The notes under the pieces: model-generated
Databases searched by the model: none
The model's input: the letters and a program-made list of their open reading frames with translations, nothing else
Told to the model about the DNA's origin: nothing
Part shown: piece after piece, positions 52,094-64,000 of the stretch
Layout of the letters: every line of letters starts with the position of its first letter
Numbering within the stretch: position 1 is the stretch's first letter
Assembly: GCA_035041965.1 (NCBI GenBank)
Contig: JAPYMA010000059.1
Location: forward strand, 1-64,000
DNA length: 64,000 bases
Source: Anisakis pegreffii
Taxonomy: Eukaryota > Nematoda > Chromadorea > Rhabditida > Anisakidae
Reading direction: 5' to 3'
Made by a program: the position numbers and the translations under genes

Positions 52094-55000
52094 TTAAGGC
52101 TCCACTTCCACAACTAAGTCGCCGGCTGAAACTCGCGTTTTCGGATCGCAATAAATCTTCTTCACTGTACCAGCGATCGGACTGTCGATGACCATCTCCA
52201 TTTTCATTGCCGACAGAACGAATAATGGCGTCTTTGCCTCAACCTTATCGCCTTCTTTCACCTTCAACTCGAGCACCTCGCCTGGCATCGGTGCTCCGAT
52301 TGAGCCTCGTACACCAGGTCTTGCTCGCGGTCGTGCCACGATCTCCTGCAATCATAACAGATCAAAATCATGTGAAAATTATTGAATTCATTCAGAATCA
52401 TGTGAATATTACTACTATCATTTCTATGTGGATTATCAATTGCAGATAGATCTCTGTTCAGAACTGACCTTAGAAGCCTCCTTATCTTGCACGAACATAC
52501 TACGCATTTGACCGTTCAGTTCGAAGAACACTTCGCGTTCACCTTGGTGATTCAATTTGCCGATGTTCATCAACCGTATTGAAAGTGTTTTACCCTTCTC
52601 TATCTCGACATCTATCTCTTCAGCGCAATCCATTCCTGAACAATACTTGTCACTGATCAAAAAACATAACGCTTATCCATAAATCTCACCGCAACAACTT
52701 TCGTGGAACAACATTCTCCACAGATTACCATCCGGATTAAAAATGGCGATGTACAGGAAACATCTTTGAGGAAATGAAAGCATTTTCTTGCAGTATCATC
52801 AAAAAGTTTGCACTTTATCAATACAACGCAAGTTGTTAAATGATCTGGTCATTACAACCAATCAGTCGAAATGATCTGCGTTCAGGATATGAGTTGATGA
52901 CTGAGTTAAGCGAGATGTAATCGTACCGGTTAAGAATGGTCGAGTTTCCAGTTTGTCGACTGGTCCGTATTGCTGTCTGAATTGCTCGAACTCATCGAAC
53001 TCCTTCGGGAACATTGCCGACGTCATTATGTCTTCATCACTAAAACTCATAACTCATAACTTTTGTTTGAGATACTAGCAGATGGTTTCACCCAATAAAT
53101 TTAGCTGAATCCTCTCAAGTGACAGCAAACAGAATAAGAATTTCATACCGTAGCTTCCTTCCGTGTTTCGCCTCAAGATCCACTTTCATCTTGTCAAAGT
53201 CCAGAGGTTCGAGGTTCTCGCCTGGGCGACCATCAAATTTGGGTTGACCACGCAACACTCTTGTACGAAGTGGCTCCGGGAATCCATACGGAGGTTGCCC
53301 AATAAGACCCTTAAAGCAGATTCGGTTTGAAATCACATAAAGCAGATGGAAACACAATGATCATCAGGAATGATCACATACGTGCAAGTTACTCAATCAC
53401 AGAGTTACAACGAAGAACTCAATATTGTTGATATCGCAACATAAAGATGATTGTAAGAATGACATAAATTCTGAAGAGATTGCCCAACAAACCTGCATAA
53501 ATTGCACAACTGATTTCGGGAATGACAAGTCTTCGGCACGCTCGACCAGCGTCTGAGCAGTTAGCTTATTTTGCACCATGAATTGCGCTAAATCACCGAC
53601 AACCTTCGATGACGGAGTTACCTATAAACTATTTCGTATATAAGTGATCGATCGCTATTATAGATCAACTTGATGAAACAACTATTAGACGGAGTCTTTC
53701 CTAAAGATTTCCAATCAAAATGCCTACTTGTCAAAATGCGCTACAACAATATGATTTTTTTCGTTCACTCAATACAAGTCCTGAATGAACCAGATTCAGA
53801 ACTGAACAATAGGCAATTAAGCAATGCTTACAGTTAAAACAATAAGGCTTAAAACAGTGAAAGTATGAATACGGCTGAATTGCTTTAGAAAACGATCATA
53901 CACGAACGACCATGAGTGATTATGAATTACAAACCTTAATGATATCACCTAATGCCATATTAGCCTCGTGATATTTGTGTTTCACTTCGTTGAATTGTTC
54001 CGCAAGACCTAATGAGAATGCCTGTAATCGATTGAGTTGTTAACATAACATGAGAATTCATCCTAACAAGGGCGATAAAATTCTTGTGATCAACAAGATT
54101 GTGTTCAATCAAACTGAACTCGTCGCAAATGAAATCGGAGGATTCTGAGTCAATACCATTGGGTTTTTCTCATAAATTACTGCTTTCAGGAACATTCTCT
54201 ATATATCCAATTCAGTATCTTTCTACATGAATTATTCGGGTGCAATCAAGAAATTTGCTGTAAAATGGTCATTATTTCCAATGGTTTCCAGGAGTGGTCA
54301 CCTGGAACTGAAGATTCGTGTATTGGCCACCCGGGATCTCGTGTACGAACACATCTGCATTACCACTCTTCATTGTTGTGGTGCATTCGAATGGTGCATA
54401 CAGTTGTCGTGCGCTTTCCCAGTAGGCACTGTATTTCGAGATATTATGCAAATCCAGTCCAGTCTTATGCGGTGTCCTATCGAGTGATGCCACAATGGCA
54501 CCCATACTCGGTTGACTCGTCATTCCGCTCATACTATCCACAGCCGCATCGACCACATCCGCACCCGCATAGGCACACTCCAGCATCGACGCTACACCGG
54601 CACCGGATGTATCGTGTGTATGAATATGAATTGGTACATCGGGGAATTTATCTCGTAATGCCGAGACCAGCAGTTTTGCACCATTTGGCCTCATCACACC
54701 GGCCATATCCTGAAATTTTCTCATTCTAATCCGTATTTCTTCGAATAGCCACTCGAAAAAATCGCTCGCTCTCGAAAGCTTTCGCTGGATCTGTCGACGG
54801 AAAGGGGCCTTACCATTTGAACGTTTTCACGTTGAACGATCAAGTAATTCAATTTCAAACGATACTATTCGTTGATTTCATTCATAAATTTATGCGACAC
54901 ACGAAAGCAAACACGTCAAAACTCGGTCACACATTGAAACTTTACAATCTTTTTTGAACAATTGATTTTTGGACAGAAAACTAGCCTTAATGGCGAGTAT

Positions 55001-58000
55001 GTGCGTTCCAGCTTTCACCAACTTGTCGGCGATATCCAAATAATACTTGAGGTCGTATTTGGTTCGGTTCGGATCGGCCACATCGCCCGTGTACGAGATC
55101 GCAGCTTCGATAACACCACCGGCTTTACCCACTGCATCCATACCCACATACATGTTCGGCAAGTAGTTCAACGAGTCGAACACTCGGAACACATCCATAC
55201 CACACTTAACGGCCAAGTCACAGAATCTGCAACGACGATATGTCAGAACAAAGTTGATTTCGTCCGTTGTATGGATTGAGACTGACTGATTAGCCAGTGA
55301 AAGCAAAAATGAAGGATATACCGGAATAACTCACTTGTACACCACATTATCCGGGTAACTGCTGTAGCCAACAGCGTTTGCACCACGAAGCAGCATTTGG
55401 AACGGTATGTTTGGTACGAGCTTACGCAATTGTTCCAATCGTTCCCATGGGCATTCGTGTAGGAAACGCATTGAGACATCGAATGTGGCACCTTCAATTC
55501 AGAACTGTTTCAAGTGATCCGAAATTTCAAGCATATGGAAAATGTCACCAAGTGAATGATTGAAACTTTCAGAATAACTTTTCAATCGCGACTTCTCGAA
55601 AGTTTATTCGCCAGGCAAAGCATTTCCGAATGAGAATCTTCTTCTTCTTCACCTTTATGCGTTAATTTCAAAAAGTTGAAATGAAAACCAGGAAATTTCA
55701 ATGTGTGAAATGAAGACAGTTCAAAAAGAAGAACCACTGATCAAGGATGATCAAAACGCTTTTGTGAATGTGATTCGAGCTGAACTCATTTATCACTGAC
55801 TCGATAGAAGATTAGTAAGAATGAACTTTCATGCGAAACGCGTTGTATGGAAGAAAAATTAGTTTACCTCCCCAGTTCTCCATTGAGAAAAGATTCGGAA
55901 GAGCGTGTGAGACGTACGGAGCGATTTTGGCTAAATCATAGGTACGAATACGAGTGGCCAGCAAACTTTGGTGAGCATCACGGAACGTTGTATCGGTAAT
56001 CAGACATCCTGGTGCGTTACGGACTGCTTTGGCGAATGCCTCTGGTCCTTTTGTTTTCAATACATCCTTGAATCCATAGGGATGTTCACTTCCTGAATCG
56101 CAGTTAACACATAAGAACACTTGTTCAGTCGCAATGAACACACTCAATTGCCTCGGTGATATCCAATAAGATCAAATAAAAACCATTTTGGTTTCTTAAA
56201 AGATTGGTGCGAAAACACCAAATTGGTCCAGTGAAAGCTGTTGAAGAGCTGGATAAAACATACCAGCTGGAATAGCTGGCACTGGTGGAACAACATGAGC
56301 CGGTTTAAGTTGTGTGGCCAACGGAGTCAGCGGACCATTGACAGCCAATTCACCCAAATAACTGAGCAGCTTTTGAGCACGATTCTGACTCGGTTCAAAG
56401 ATGAACAGCTCGGGATGTTCATCGATGAAATACGTGTCAACGGAGGCGTCCAAAAATTTCGGTTGTTGAATAACGTTCATCAAAAACGGAATATTCGTCT
56501 GAAAGTTTCGCAAATCACTGCGATGCCACCAATGTAACAATTCTGCAAGATCAGGTGATCAATAAGGGACTTTTAAGAGAACAATCAACGCTGAGGGAAA
56601 TTTCCTTCGCTGACATCCTTTCGTTTCTTTCGAAATCCTTAAAATTATCGTTGGAAAAGCGTTGTCGAGGTGCGTTTTTTTTTTCTCGCTCAGTTCAGTT
56701 GTGTTCGATAGTGTTTTACCTTAACTCCTCGGATACGGAACTCTTTGAGTGCACGATACATTTTCGAACAGGCTGATGCGTGATTACGAGCGTGTGCGAT
56801 CACTTTCACAAGTAGTGAATCGTAGTGCGGTGATATTATTGATCCAGCAAATGTGGATGCTGAATCCAAACGGATACCCATACCCTCACCACTTCGGTAC
56901 ACCTTCAATTGAGAGCTTCTTTATCAACTATTATCATATATCTTTGAGGACTCTTGACGATTTAGATCAGTTATTTTGATTAATTTGAAGCAGTCTATTC
57001 ATTTTCATTTGAGTTTATACTTCGATAAAATATATATGCTTGTTTTAAAATATATAAAATCGCTATATAGATCATTCACTGACGCAATTTGATCAATACA
57101 GAGACCGGAGTGATCTAGTTTTCTGAATGCTGAAAAAAAAAATGAATAGCATTGCCATAGGCTTTAAGACATACCCCAATTCTGCCCGAATCCGGTTGGA
57201 AGTTAAGAGCCGGATTCTCGGTAGTGACTCGACATTGAATGGCACATCCGTTGACATGAATATCATCCTGTTTTAGGTGAATATCGTCCAAAGTTTTACC
57301 TTCAGCGACACGAATCTGCGCTTGAACTAAGTCAACTCTGCAAAAAATGCAATAAATCGAGTTTATTCTCTTTATTAGAAATACACAACGTTAAACAACA
57401 CTGGACTATGTATCGTAATCATGATGATGGAGTGCATTAAAAACTCATAAAATTTATGGGGCAGATTGATCAATTAAAATCTCTTCATTACTATGATGTG
57501 ACTGTGACTCAAATTATATTGCTACGATTTGCTTTCGATACTGAAAATAGCCGCAAAAAAACTTTATTTGAAGTCATTATACGTGCTTTCATCAGTGGTT
57601 GCAGTTTACACGCGAAATTGACATTATATAATATTTGCTTTCCATTATTGAGAGAGTAAATTCAATATTGATGAGGGAAGGAATCATTTTAATGACAATC
57701 GCCATAAAATCGCTTATAAATTTAATTCCAAAAAGCCTTAATCCTCGGTAAGATCGCCTGAGAATCATACAGTTTAAGATCAACAATTGCAATGGTTCCT
57801 TTAAACTAGCTCCTGTCCTGACTGAGTTCAAGAAGTCATGCAATTGGACAGTAGAAGTGGTATTTAAAAAAAAACGATGCATATGATTATTATGATTTAT
57901 TGACTCGTAGTTCAAATGAATTCATCCGCAGATCAATTCGTCTGAAATATAGGAAAACAGAAACAAACCCGGTGATTTCTTCAGAAACAGTGTGCTCCAC

Positions 58001-61000
58001 TTGAAGTCGAGCGTTCACTTCAATGAAATAGTTATGTCCATCCTTGTCAACCAAAAACTCCACCGTTCCTGCAATTCACTTCATTGAATACCACCAAAAC
58101 AACTTGGAATCGAACAAATGATAACTATAATAATGATGAATATAAAACTAATGATAATGACTGTAGAAGAGCTAATGCGATAGAATTTCACATACCAGCA
58201 TTGTTATATCCAACATATCGAGCGATTTTAAGTGCATCCTTGAGTATCTTCTCTCGAATCTCTTTCGGTAACGCAGGTGCGGGTGCGATTTCAACGACTT
58301 TTTGATGACGACGTTGCACGGAGCAATCTCTTTCATACAGATGTACGATATTGCCGTAGTTGTCACCTGAAAATTTGATTGTGTTCGATGTAAACTTTCT
58401 TAAACCTGAGAAATTTGTAAAGTTTCATAGGAAATCGCTAAGTCGCCAAAAAACTTTGATCCCAGCAGCCCAGTCAAATACTAACCGAATATTTGTACTT
58501 CAATATGGCGTGGCCTTTCGATGAATTTCTCAACGAACAACGAGCCGTTACCGAACGATGCAAGTGCTTCTGAGTAGGCTCGTTGGAACGATGCCTCCAC
58601 CTGAATTCAATTCTGATAGATGATCGGTCTGTTTCGAAGGTGTACATTGCAAATTTCTTCAGCTCAGTACGTCTGAATGAACGGAATCAGCACTCATTTC
58701 AAATGTACAGCAGTTATGAATCAGTTTAGGTTTCTTATTTTAACATCGCTCGATCTTATGAACAAAGTCCTCATCTGTACTAATTATCTGAAGTGAAAAC
58801 TACTCTCTCCGTTTGTCGCAACTGAGCTGGAACGATACGATTCGTCAGGGTAACAGAATTAATCTATGTACGAAAGTGCTCGATGAATTAATCTTTTGCT
58901 TTGTACACTAGCTATTTGCGTGTAAGTTATGATAGGTGTATGAGGATATAAGATATGCATGATGAAATCGGACATTTGTATGTTCTGTTGGATGATGTTT
59001 ATCTTATCCCTTTGTGCTTGTATAATCATCTTATACTGACTGCGTTATTGTGATTCATTCACATGATGAAATGGAAATTTTGTATGTACTACTTGAATGA
59101 TCACTTTTATCCCTTCATGCATTTATGATATGATTTTAATCCTTTGTGTTTCTTTAACATCATCCAGTGTTATTGTAAGATAACACCGAAATCGTTCTCG
59201 TACACGAAACGCCCACAGCATAACAGATTTGTTGTTCTCTATCAATCTGACTTTAATCCGTTGAAAAAAAAGGACTTGTAGTCTGTATTTCTTATTGAAG
59301 AAAATTGTTTCTGTTAAGATGATTCGAATGGAGGTTTGGATATGAAATAAAGAAAAGCAGCTAAACAAACACACGTCTTTCTCATCATCAACACGTCTCA
59401 TTCCTCGACCACCACCTCCAAAAGCTGCCTTCAGTATGATCGGAGTACCGTGCTTTTTGACGAACGCATGAACCTCGTCGACTGTCGTAACTGGACGATC
59501 CGTACCCGGGACCACTAATATGCCGGCTTCGATTGCTGATTGACGAGCTGCTACCTGAAATGTACGTTCGAACACATCATCTACATGATCAGTATCGATA
59601 TGATCATCCAGCATTTCGTAATTTGCATGAGCTAAATTAGACACCCGCTGAAAATTTCAGTGAGACTATAGTAAATAAAATATTTCTCTGAATACCTCCA
59701 TTGTTAATGCTCATTCATTCATCTAGTCAGCAGTAATCATATCGTATTCAAGGTATTTCTTGAATTCACATAAATTCGATAGCTCACAATAGATACAATT
59801 GTTATAAAATTCAGTTCTGAATTTCAAATTCCCTGTTGCTATTCAAATATTCAGTTCCAGCAAGCCAATCCACTCACTTTATCACCCATTCGTGCCATAA
59901 CCGTTGGTTTTGGACCGATGTAGACAATACCAGCATCCTCACAAGCTTGTGCGAATTCTGAACGCTCCGATAGAAATCCATAACCCGGATGAATTGCCTC
60001 CACATCATTCTGAAATTATTCGATTCGGATGTAAAATGAATCGAGAACTTTGCAGATATATCTTCAGTTCTCAGAATGAGATGAGGGATCGAATTGAGTT
60101 GGCCATAAAATTTGAGCTGTTGGAACGTTTTCGTTTGATTATCGTAACAGTTTATGATCCAGTTGATCGAACTCTCTTCAAATTGAAACCGCTTTTGTAT
60201 CAACACATTTGCTAACTACTTGATTGATTGTTTAATTAGTTCAGTAGTTTATCTCTCCCATCAACTGACGAATAGCACATCGATGTAAACAGTTTCTGAT
60301 AACAGCAATGTGAGTCGTGATAACAGTTATATGAACGTAAATTACGTCTGATATGAGCAATGTTAACAACTGCATTTATGATTAGTGAATTAAATAATCA
60401 TCACAAACCAGTCTCATAAAGCAACTGCAAGGTTAAGAGATTCAATTCTGATTTTGTTGTCTTCCAACCGGACTTCCTCATTACATTATTACTGAGATTA
60501 ATATAATGAAGATTTGATATTGAGTGCGTTTTGAGTTTTGTGATAAAACTTCATCAGACTAATCAGTGATCAAACGCTTAACACAAATTAGTGGCTCTCG
60601 GGTTTTAACAGGTTTCTCATTCTTTTCCGTGCTGTTACAATCGCTCTCATAGCTTTTATCACCAAAAGTGTTCTCTTCTGCTAATTTCTCATTCATTTCA
60701 TTCAACAATTAAAATCAAATTCTCATTCTATTAAATACACTCTGTAATCAATCATTTGACAGTCGAACGTTGTTGATCAATAGTATTCGATTGCTCTATT
60801 GTTGGTCTCGGCTGTCAACTCTCGTAAATGTATCCAGTAAATAGTATGTGCTACAGAATGAGAAATTGATTCGAACTGTGAAGTGAAACGAGACGAAGTG
60901 AATGATAAAAACTCATCAATAGAACGGTATTCGCATGTGATAGCTATGAGAGTGACTACAACACGTCTAAAAAGAATGAGAATTCATCTGAATCAGTTTG

Positions 61001-62464
61001 CAGTGAGCGTGTGACAGACAATAGCTGTTCATGCAATCATAATCGATTGCAGTAATGTGCAACACAATGCTCTAGGACACTAATTTCTTTCACGCCGTTG
61101 AGAAATTTCCGGACCGGTCAACGGCGGCCTTACAGATCATTAAAAGCAGCATAGATCATGATCAATGAAATGTTACACTTCAAATATCGATGTAATTCGA
61201 AGTTCAAAAACAACAGTTCAACTGTTATACTTATTGCGCAAAATACTGGCATTGGAGTAATGGTTTTGCAATAAAATTTTTCTAGGTTGCTCTTTCCTTT
61301 CACTTTCATTTCCTTTGGCAAAAAGATTCACTCTCTTGTAAGCTATCAGTGCTCCTTGAAGTGGTCATATGATCACTTCAAGCATTATTTGTTGATAAAA
61401 TTACTTCTCAAAGTGCAATTGCTTTCGTGAAATCATTCGTAAAGCAGCACCAGTCGTTATAAAATACTCTACAGAGTAATGATGGATGGATGATAGATAC
61501 ATGTATGCACGCGATTCATCTGTAAAGTTATCACTCTCGAAAACTTTATTGTTTCGAGGTAATGTAAGGAGCGGAATCCTTGCGTGGATGTTTAAATACA
61601 AACAATTTTCGAATGCATCTGTATGATAGGACCAAAATGGACGTGGATTCTGCAAGTGCTTCAACAACAGATTAAGTTTAACCTTGCAAGCCACATCAAT
61701 AATGTCAGGGATTGACAAGTAGGCCGCAACTGGTTCGAGACCTTTTCCAACCAGATAAGCTTCATCAGCCTTTAGACGATGCATGGAGAGCTTGTCCTGC
61801 AATTGTTGCACAATAATAGGTTCGGTCGATTATGCTCAAAACCGACAACCGAAATTCTTTTTCGATTGAGCTTGATCTAATTATGAGATTGAGTTTCTTA
61901 ATATTTCTCTTAACTGACCATTTACTTCTGCTTTGCGCTAGCTGTCCCGTTACTAAATTCCACCAGTGTGACTGAGATTATAACTATTCATTAGGAAAAT
62001 AACTTCTTTTCGTATCTCTCTTAACAGCAGCTGAAAATTAAGGCGAAACGATGAAAATGCAATAGTACCTGTTCAGAGTAAATGGCAACTGAAGTTTTAT
62101 GCAGTTCACTTAGGGCTCGAAGAACACGGATTGCGATTTCACCGCGATTTGCCACCATCACCTAAACACATTGAATTAAGCTACTCATTATAATGGAGTT
62201 TAGAGCTTGCTCGGATTATGTTATCTCCTTTTGACAGTTCGGATCATTTGGATCACATTTTCAGATCGAATTCAGTTGATCTCCAATGGCAAAAATGAAC
62301 ATCCAAATGAAGTTTGTGAATGGTGAAACCTTTTTGAAGTCTCTTGTCTTTCTGGGTGCAGCTGCGGTCGAAGCAAACATGCGGGCCGTTCGTATGGACG
62401 AGAAGCCCGACACAAGTCGGGCCATATAGCATGGTCGAGTGCGAATGATGGTCGCCAAAACCAT
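52094..62464 (-). CDS. pyc-1: Pyruvate carboxylase, mitochondrial
   Basis: Biotin enzyme that carboxylates pyruvate to oxaloacetate for anaplerosis and gluconeogenesis. Exons on the minus strand: 62464-62330, 62161-62069, 61796-61683, 60009-59878, 59554-59375, 58600-58486, 58366-58196, 58068-57969, 57337-57175, 56902-56720, 56498-56264, 56092-55868, 55491-55335, 55226-54986, 54709-54302, 54021-53935, 53621-53493, 53309-53149, 53039-52927, 52635-52469, 52345-52094. All phases agree; 1186 residues, close to the family's ~1180. Residues 1-45 are an Arg-rich presequence. Biotin carboxylase: [52 protein letters not shown]. Carboxyltransferase: [38 protein letters not shown]. Biotin carrier: IGAPMPGEV and LSAMKMEM with the biotinyl lysine. 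The intron after 54986 begins GC rather than GT. The ATG lies three bases after CTTTTAG, suggesting trans-splicing. Intron 3 carries fold-back copy D. Confidence 0.98.
60590..61109 (-). mobile_element. Fold-back element copy D (pyruvate carboxylase intron 3)
   Basis: Same orientation as copy C. It runs from about TTAGTGGCTCTCGGG through TCTCATTCTTTTCCGTGCTG to GACAGACAATAGC and on to CACGCCGTTGAGAA, the extended end also seen in copy B. The two arms (60625-60665 and 60930-60975) are imperfect reverse complements. Edges are approximate. Confidence 0.75.
61350..61383. repeat. Near-perfect palindrome without loop
   Basis: CTTGAAGTG + GTCATATGAT + CACTTCAAG is a 28-bp palindrome centred on CATATG with a single mismatched pair. 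It lies in intron 3 of the pyruvate carboxylase gene, near exon 3. No function is evident. Confidence 0.7.
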
Positions 62465-64000
62465 TCCCTAAAAGCGATCAGCTTAATAGTTACTTCAAAG
62501 CAGGGGGTCTGAAGCCGACAGCATACTTGAAGAAAGTGGACCGAAATTATCAAACTGATCGAACGTTGGTCACGATTAATGTGCGACGATAAAAACTGCT
62601 CAGAGAGATTTATATTATGGCCGTAGTCTGGAATGCATCATTCTGATTGCTTTTTCAATATTGACGACGACTTGGAAGGAAAATTTGGAACAGAATAGCG
62701 TTTAACTGAATGAGAACTTTGCTATCATTCTATCATTTATGTGAACTCCCTCAAGAGTACTTCGCGACCCCTGAGGAGGTTGTATAAGGAGTGCTGAGAT
62801 CTTGCAAATTTAATCAAAACAGTGAGACTTTCCGAACACATAGTAACATAACTATTTCAAAGAATATCAGTACGGATTGCTTATGCACAGCATTGGGGTT
62901 ATGTTTAAATCCATCAATTTGATATGAGATCGTAAGTGAAGATAAAAGTTTAAGGAATGTTCATCGATGCGATATGAAACGACAGAATGTTGACCATTAT
63001 GAATAAGCCATTCAAATCAACTAAAACAAAGATCACTAGCAGTGACAATGTACATATTAATATTAATATGAAAAACAAACGAGCAAACTCGTTTTTAACC
63101 ACTGTAACTCTACAAAATTGTTGATGAACGGCACGATACTTTAATGACTTAAGAACTCTATCCTAATCAGTGATTCGATAAAGTGTAATGTTATTGTTAC
63201 AATTACAATTAAAAATAACATTAGGTATGAAGATTTGGAGTAATTTCTTTCATTTTTCCGCATTAAATTTATCAAAATTTTGCGTAAATTTAAAATTCTC
63301 TTCAACCGTTTCAGTTTTCATTTTCATTTATGCTGCTTCATTTGGATGAGTTTTAGCGATAGAAATTTTAATTTTTCGCAAATGAGGACGTCTCTCACAT
63401 TCTTCTAGGAGGTACAATAGTCCACTAGGGGTGAGGTACAGTGGTACATTTATCTGACAACTGAGGCAAGAGTGCAATCCGCACACGATTTTATGTTGAC
63501 TGTTTCGAGTATCAACATATCAGCCGAATTTATTGGTATTTTATCAGTTTCTTTACAAAATCAAAAGTTATCAGCAGCTACAAAGCAACGTTCAACTCTT
63601 CTGTTATGCACATCCTATGTTGCGTTCCGATCAAAACAGTTGTTTTGATTTTGGAACTGCGAATCGCTGCCTTCTCTAGAATTTTTATGCACAGCTGAGT
63701 AGTCATTTCTCTGCAACGTTCCGTTGGAAATAACAACACTTGAAAGTGCAATTGAAGATAAGAGCAACAACTGCAACGGCATCACGCTCACACTTGAGTA
63801 ATTAATTTGGTGAAGTTTTTGAGTAATTAATGGGCAGAAGAAGTTTTTAGAATTGTTTTGCTCAAAGAACGATCGAATAATGATCCAGCAAATCTGCTCG
63901 CTTGAGTGCATTCTGCACGTTGACTGATGTGAGATCAAAATGGATGGAGTTTGTTGTTTTGTAGGCGATTTTCAGCTCAATTCTCCGCAATTTCTACTCA
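62465..64000. other. Upstream region of pyruvate carboxylase
   Basis: Contains the putative trans-splice acceptor of pyruvate carboxylase immediately before the ATG and, further out, its likely promoter. The only coding-like signal is the 63615-63782 ORF, listed separately. Confidence 0.4.
63615..63782 (-). CDS. Possible small secreted protein or first exon
   Basis: From ATG 63782 the frame encodes 55 residues: a short N-terminus, a hydrophobic core (LQLLLLSSIALSSVVIS) that reads as a signal peptide, an NGT glycosylation site, then a polar Asn/Gln/Ser-rich tail (e.g. DSQFQNQNNCFDRN) and TAG. The codons are mixed rather than AT-driven. CTCAAG ten bases upstream could be a splice acceptor. The frame is open for 52 further codons upstream, but that part looks non-coding. 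A donor (ACT|GTTTTG) inside the tail could make it a first exon. No family is recognised. Confidence 0.35.
   Translation of the reverse strand: MPLQLLLLSSIALSSVVISNGTLQRNDYSAVHKNSREGSDSQFQNQNNCFDRNAT

Noticed and set aside
54265..54729. 154-codon plus-strand ORF rich in His, Pro and Tyr
   Set aside because: It is the antisense of pyruvate carboxylase exon 54709-54302, whose frame has strong family motifs.

Overview
The window is a piece of an AT-rich eukaryotic nuclear genome, almost certainly a nematode. Genes are cut into many short exons, introns run from about 50 bases to several kb with T-rich (T)TTCAG acceptors, several start codons sit only a few bases after an acceptor-like site (as expected for spliced-leader trans-splicing), and the gene families are typical of worms: a GT92 glycosyltransferase, a CDKL kinase and a secreted LACTB-like protein. 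I rebuilt gene models by hand from splice sites, reading-frame phase and conserved motifs. No species call is justified.

Layout, left to right. 1-1822: no gene seen; one perfect 21-bp hairpin. 1823-3818 (-): actin maturation protease (ACTMAP/C19orf54 family) with an apparent one-base frame break in its last exon. 3819-6834: divergent spacer. 6835-10596 (+): complete 11-exon serine/threonine phosphatase 5 (TPR + PPP catalytic domain). 11426-14905 (-): Golgi-type GT92 glycosyltransferase with a long Ser-rich stem, convergent with PP5. 14906-17097: mostly empty, with a doubtful plus-strand two-exon ORF. 17098-22489 (-): complete 8-exon CDKL kinase; two of its introns carry copies of a ~0.5-kb fold-back repeat. 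22490-31605: repeat-rich spacer with one doubtful minus-strand gene tail, a diverged repeat array, a tRNA-like B-box remnant and a third fold-back copy. 31606-46193 (-): complete 18-exon membrane-anchored M1 aminopeptidase. Its 5.4-kb intron 4 contains, on the opposite strand, a complete 8-exon beta-lactamase-like (LACTB family) gene at 37561-41709. 46194-52093: spacer, AT-rich and low complexity. 52094-62464 (-): complete 21-exon mitochondrial pyruvate carboxylase with one GC-AG intron and a fourth fold-back copy in intron 3. 62465-64000: start of a possible small secreted protein on the minus strand.

The genes do not form one pathway: they are housekeeping metabolism (pyruvate carboxylase), signalling (PP5, CDKL), actin processing (ACTMAP), glycosylation (GT92) and two hydrolases (M1 aminopeptidase, LACTB-like). 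No operon is demonstrable. The most distinctive structures are the nested LACTB-like gene with its unusual N-terminal repeats, the fold-back element family shared by introns and spacers, a small TA-flanked MITE, and the frame break in ACTMAP.
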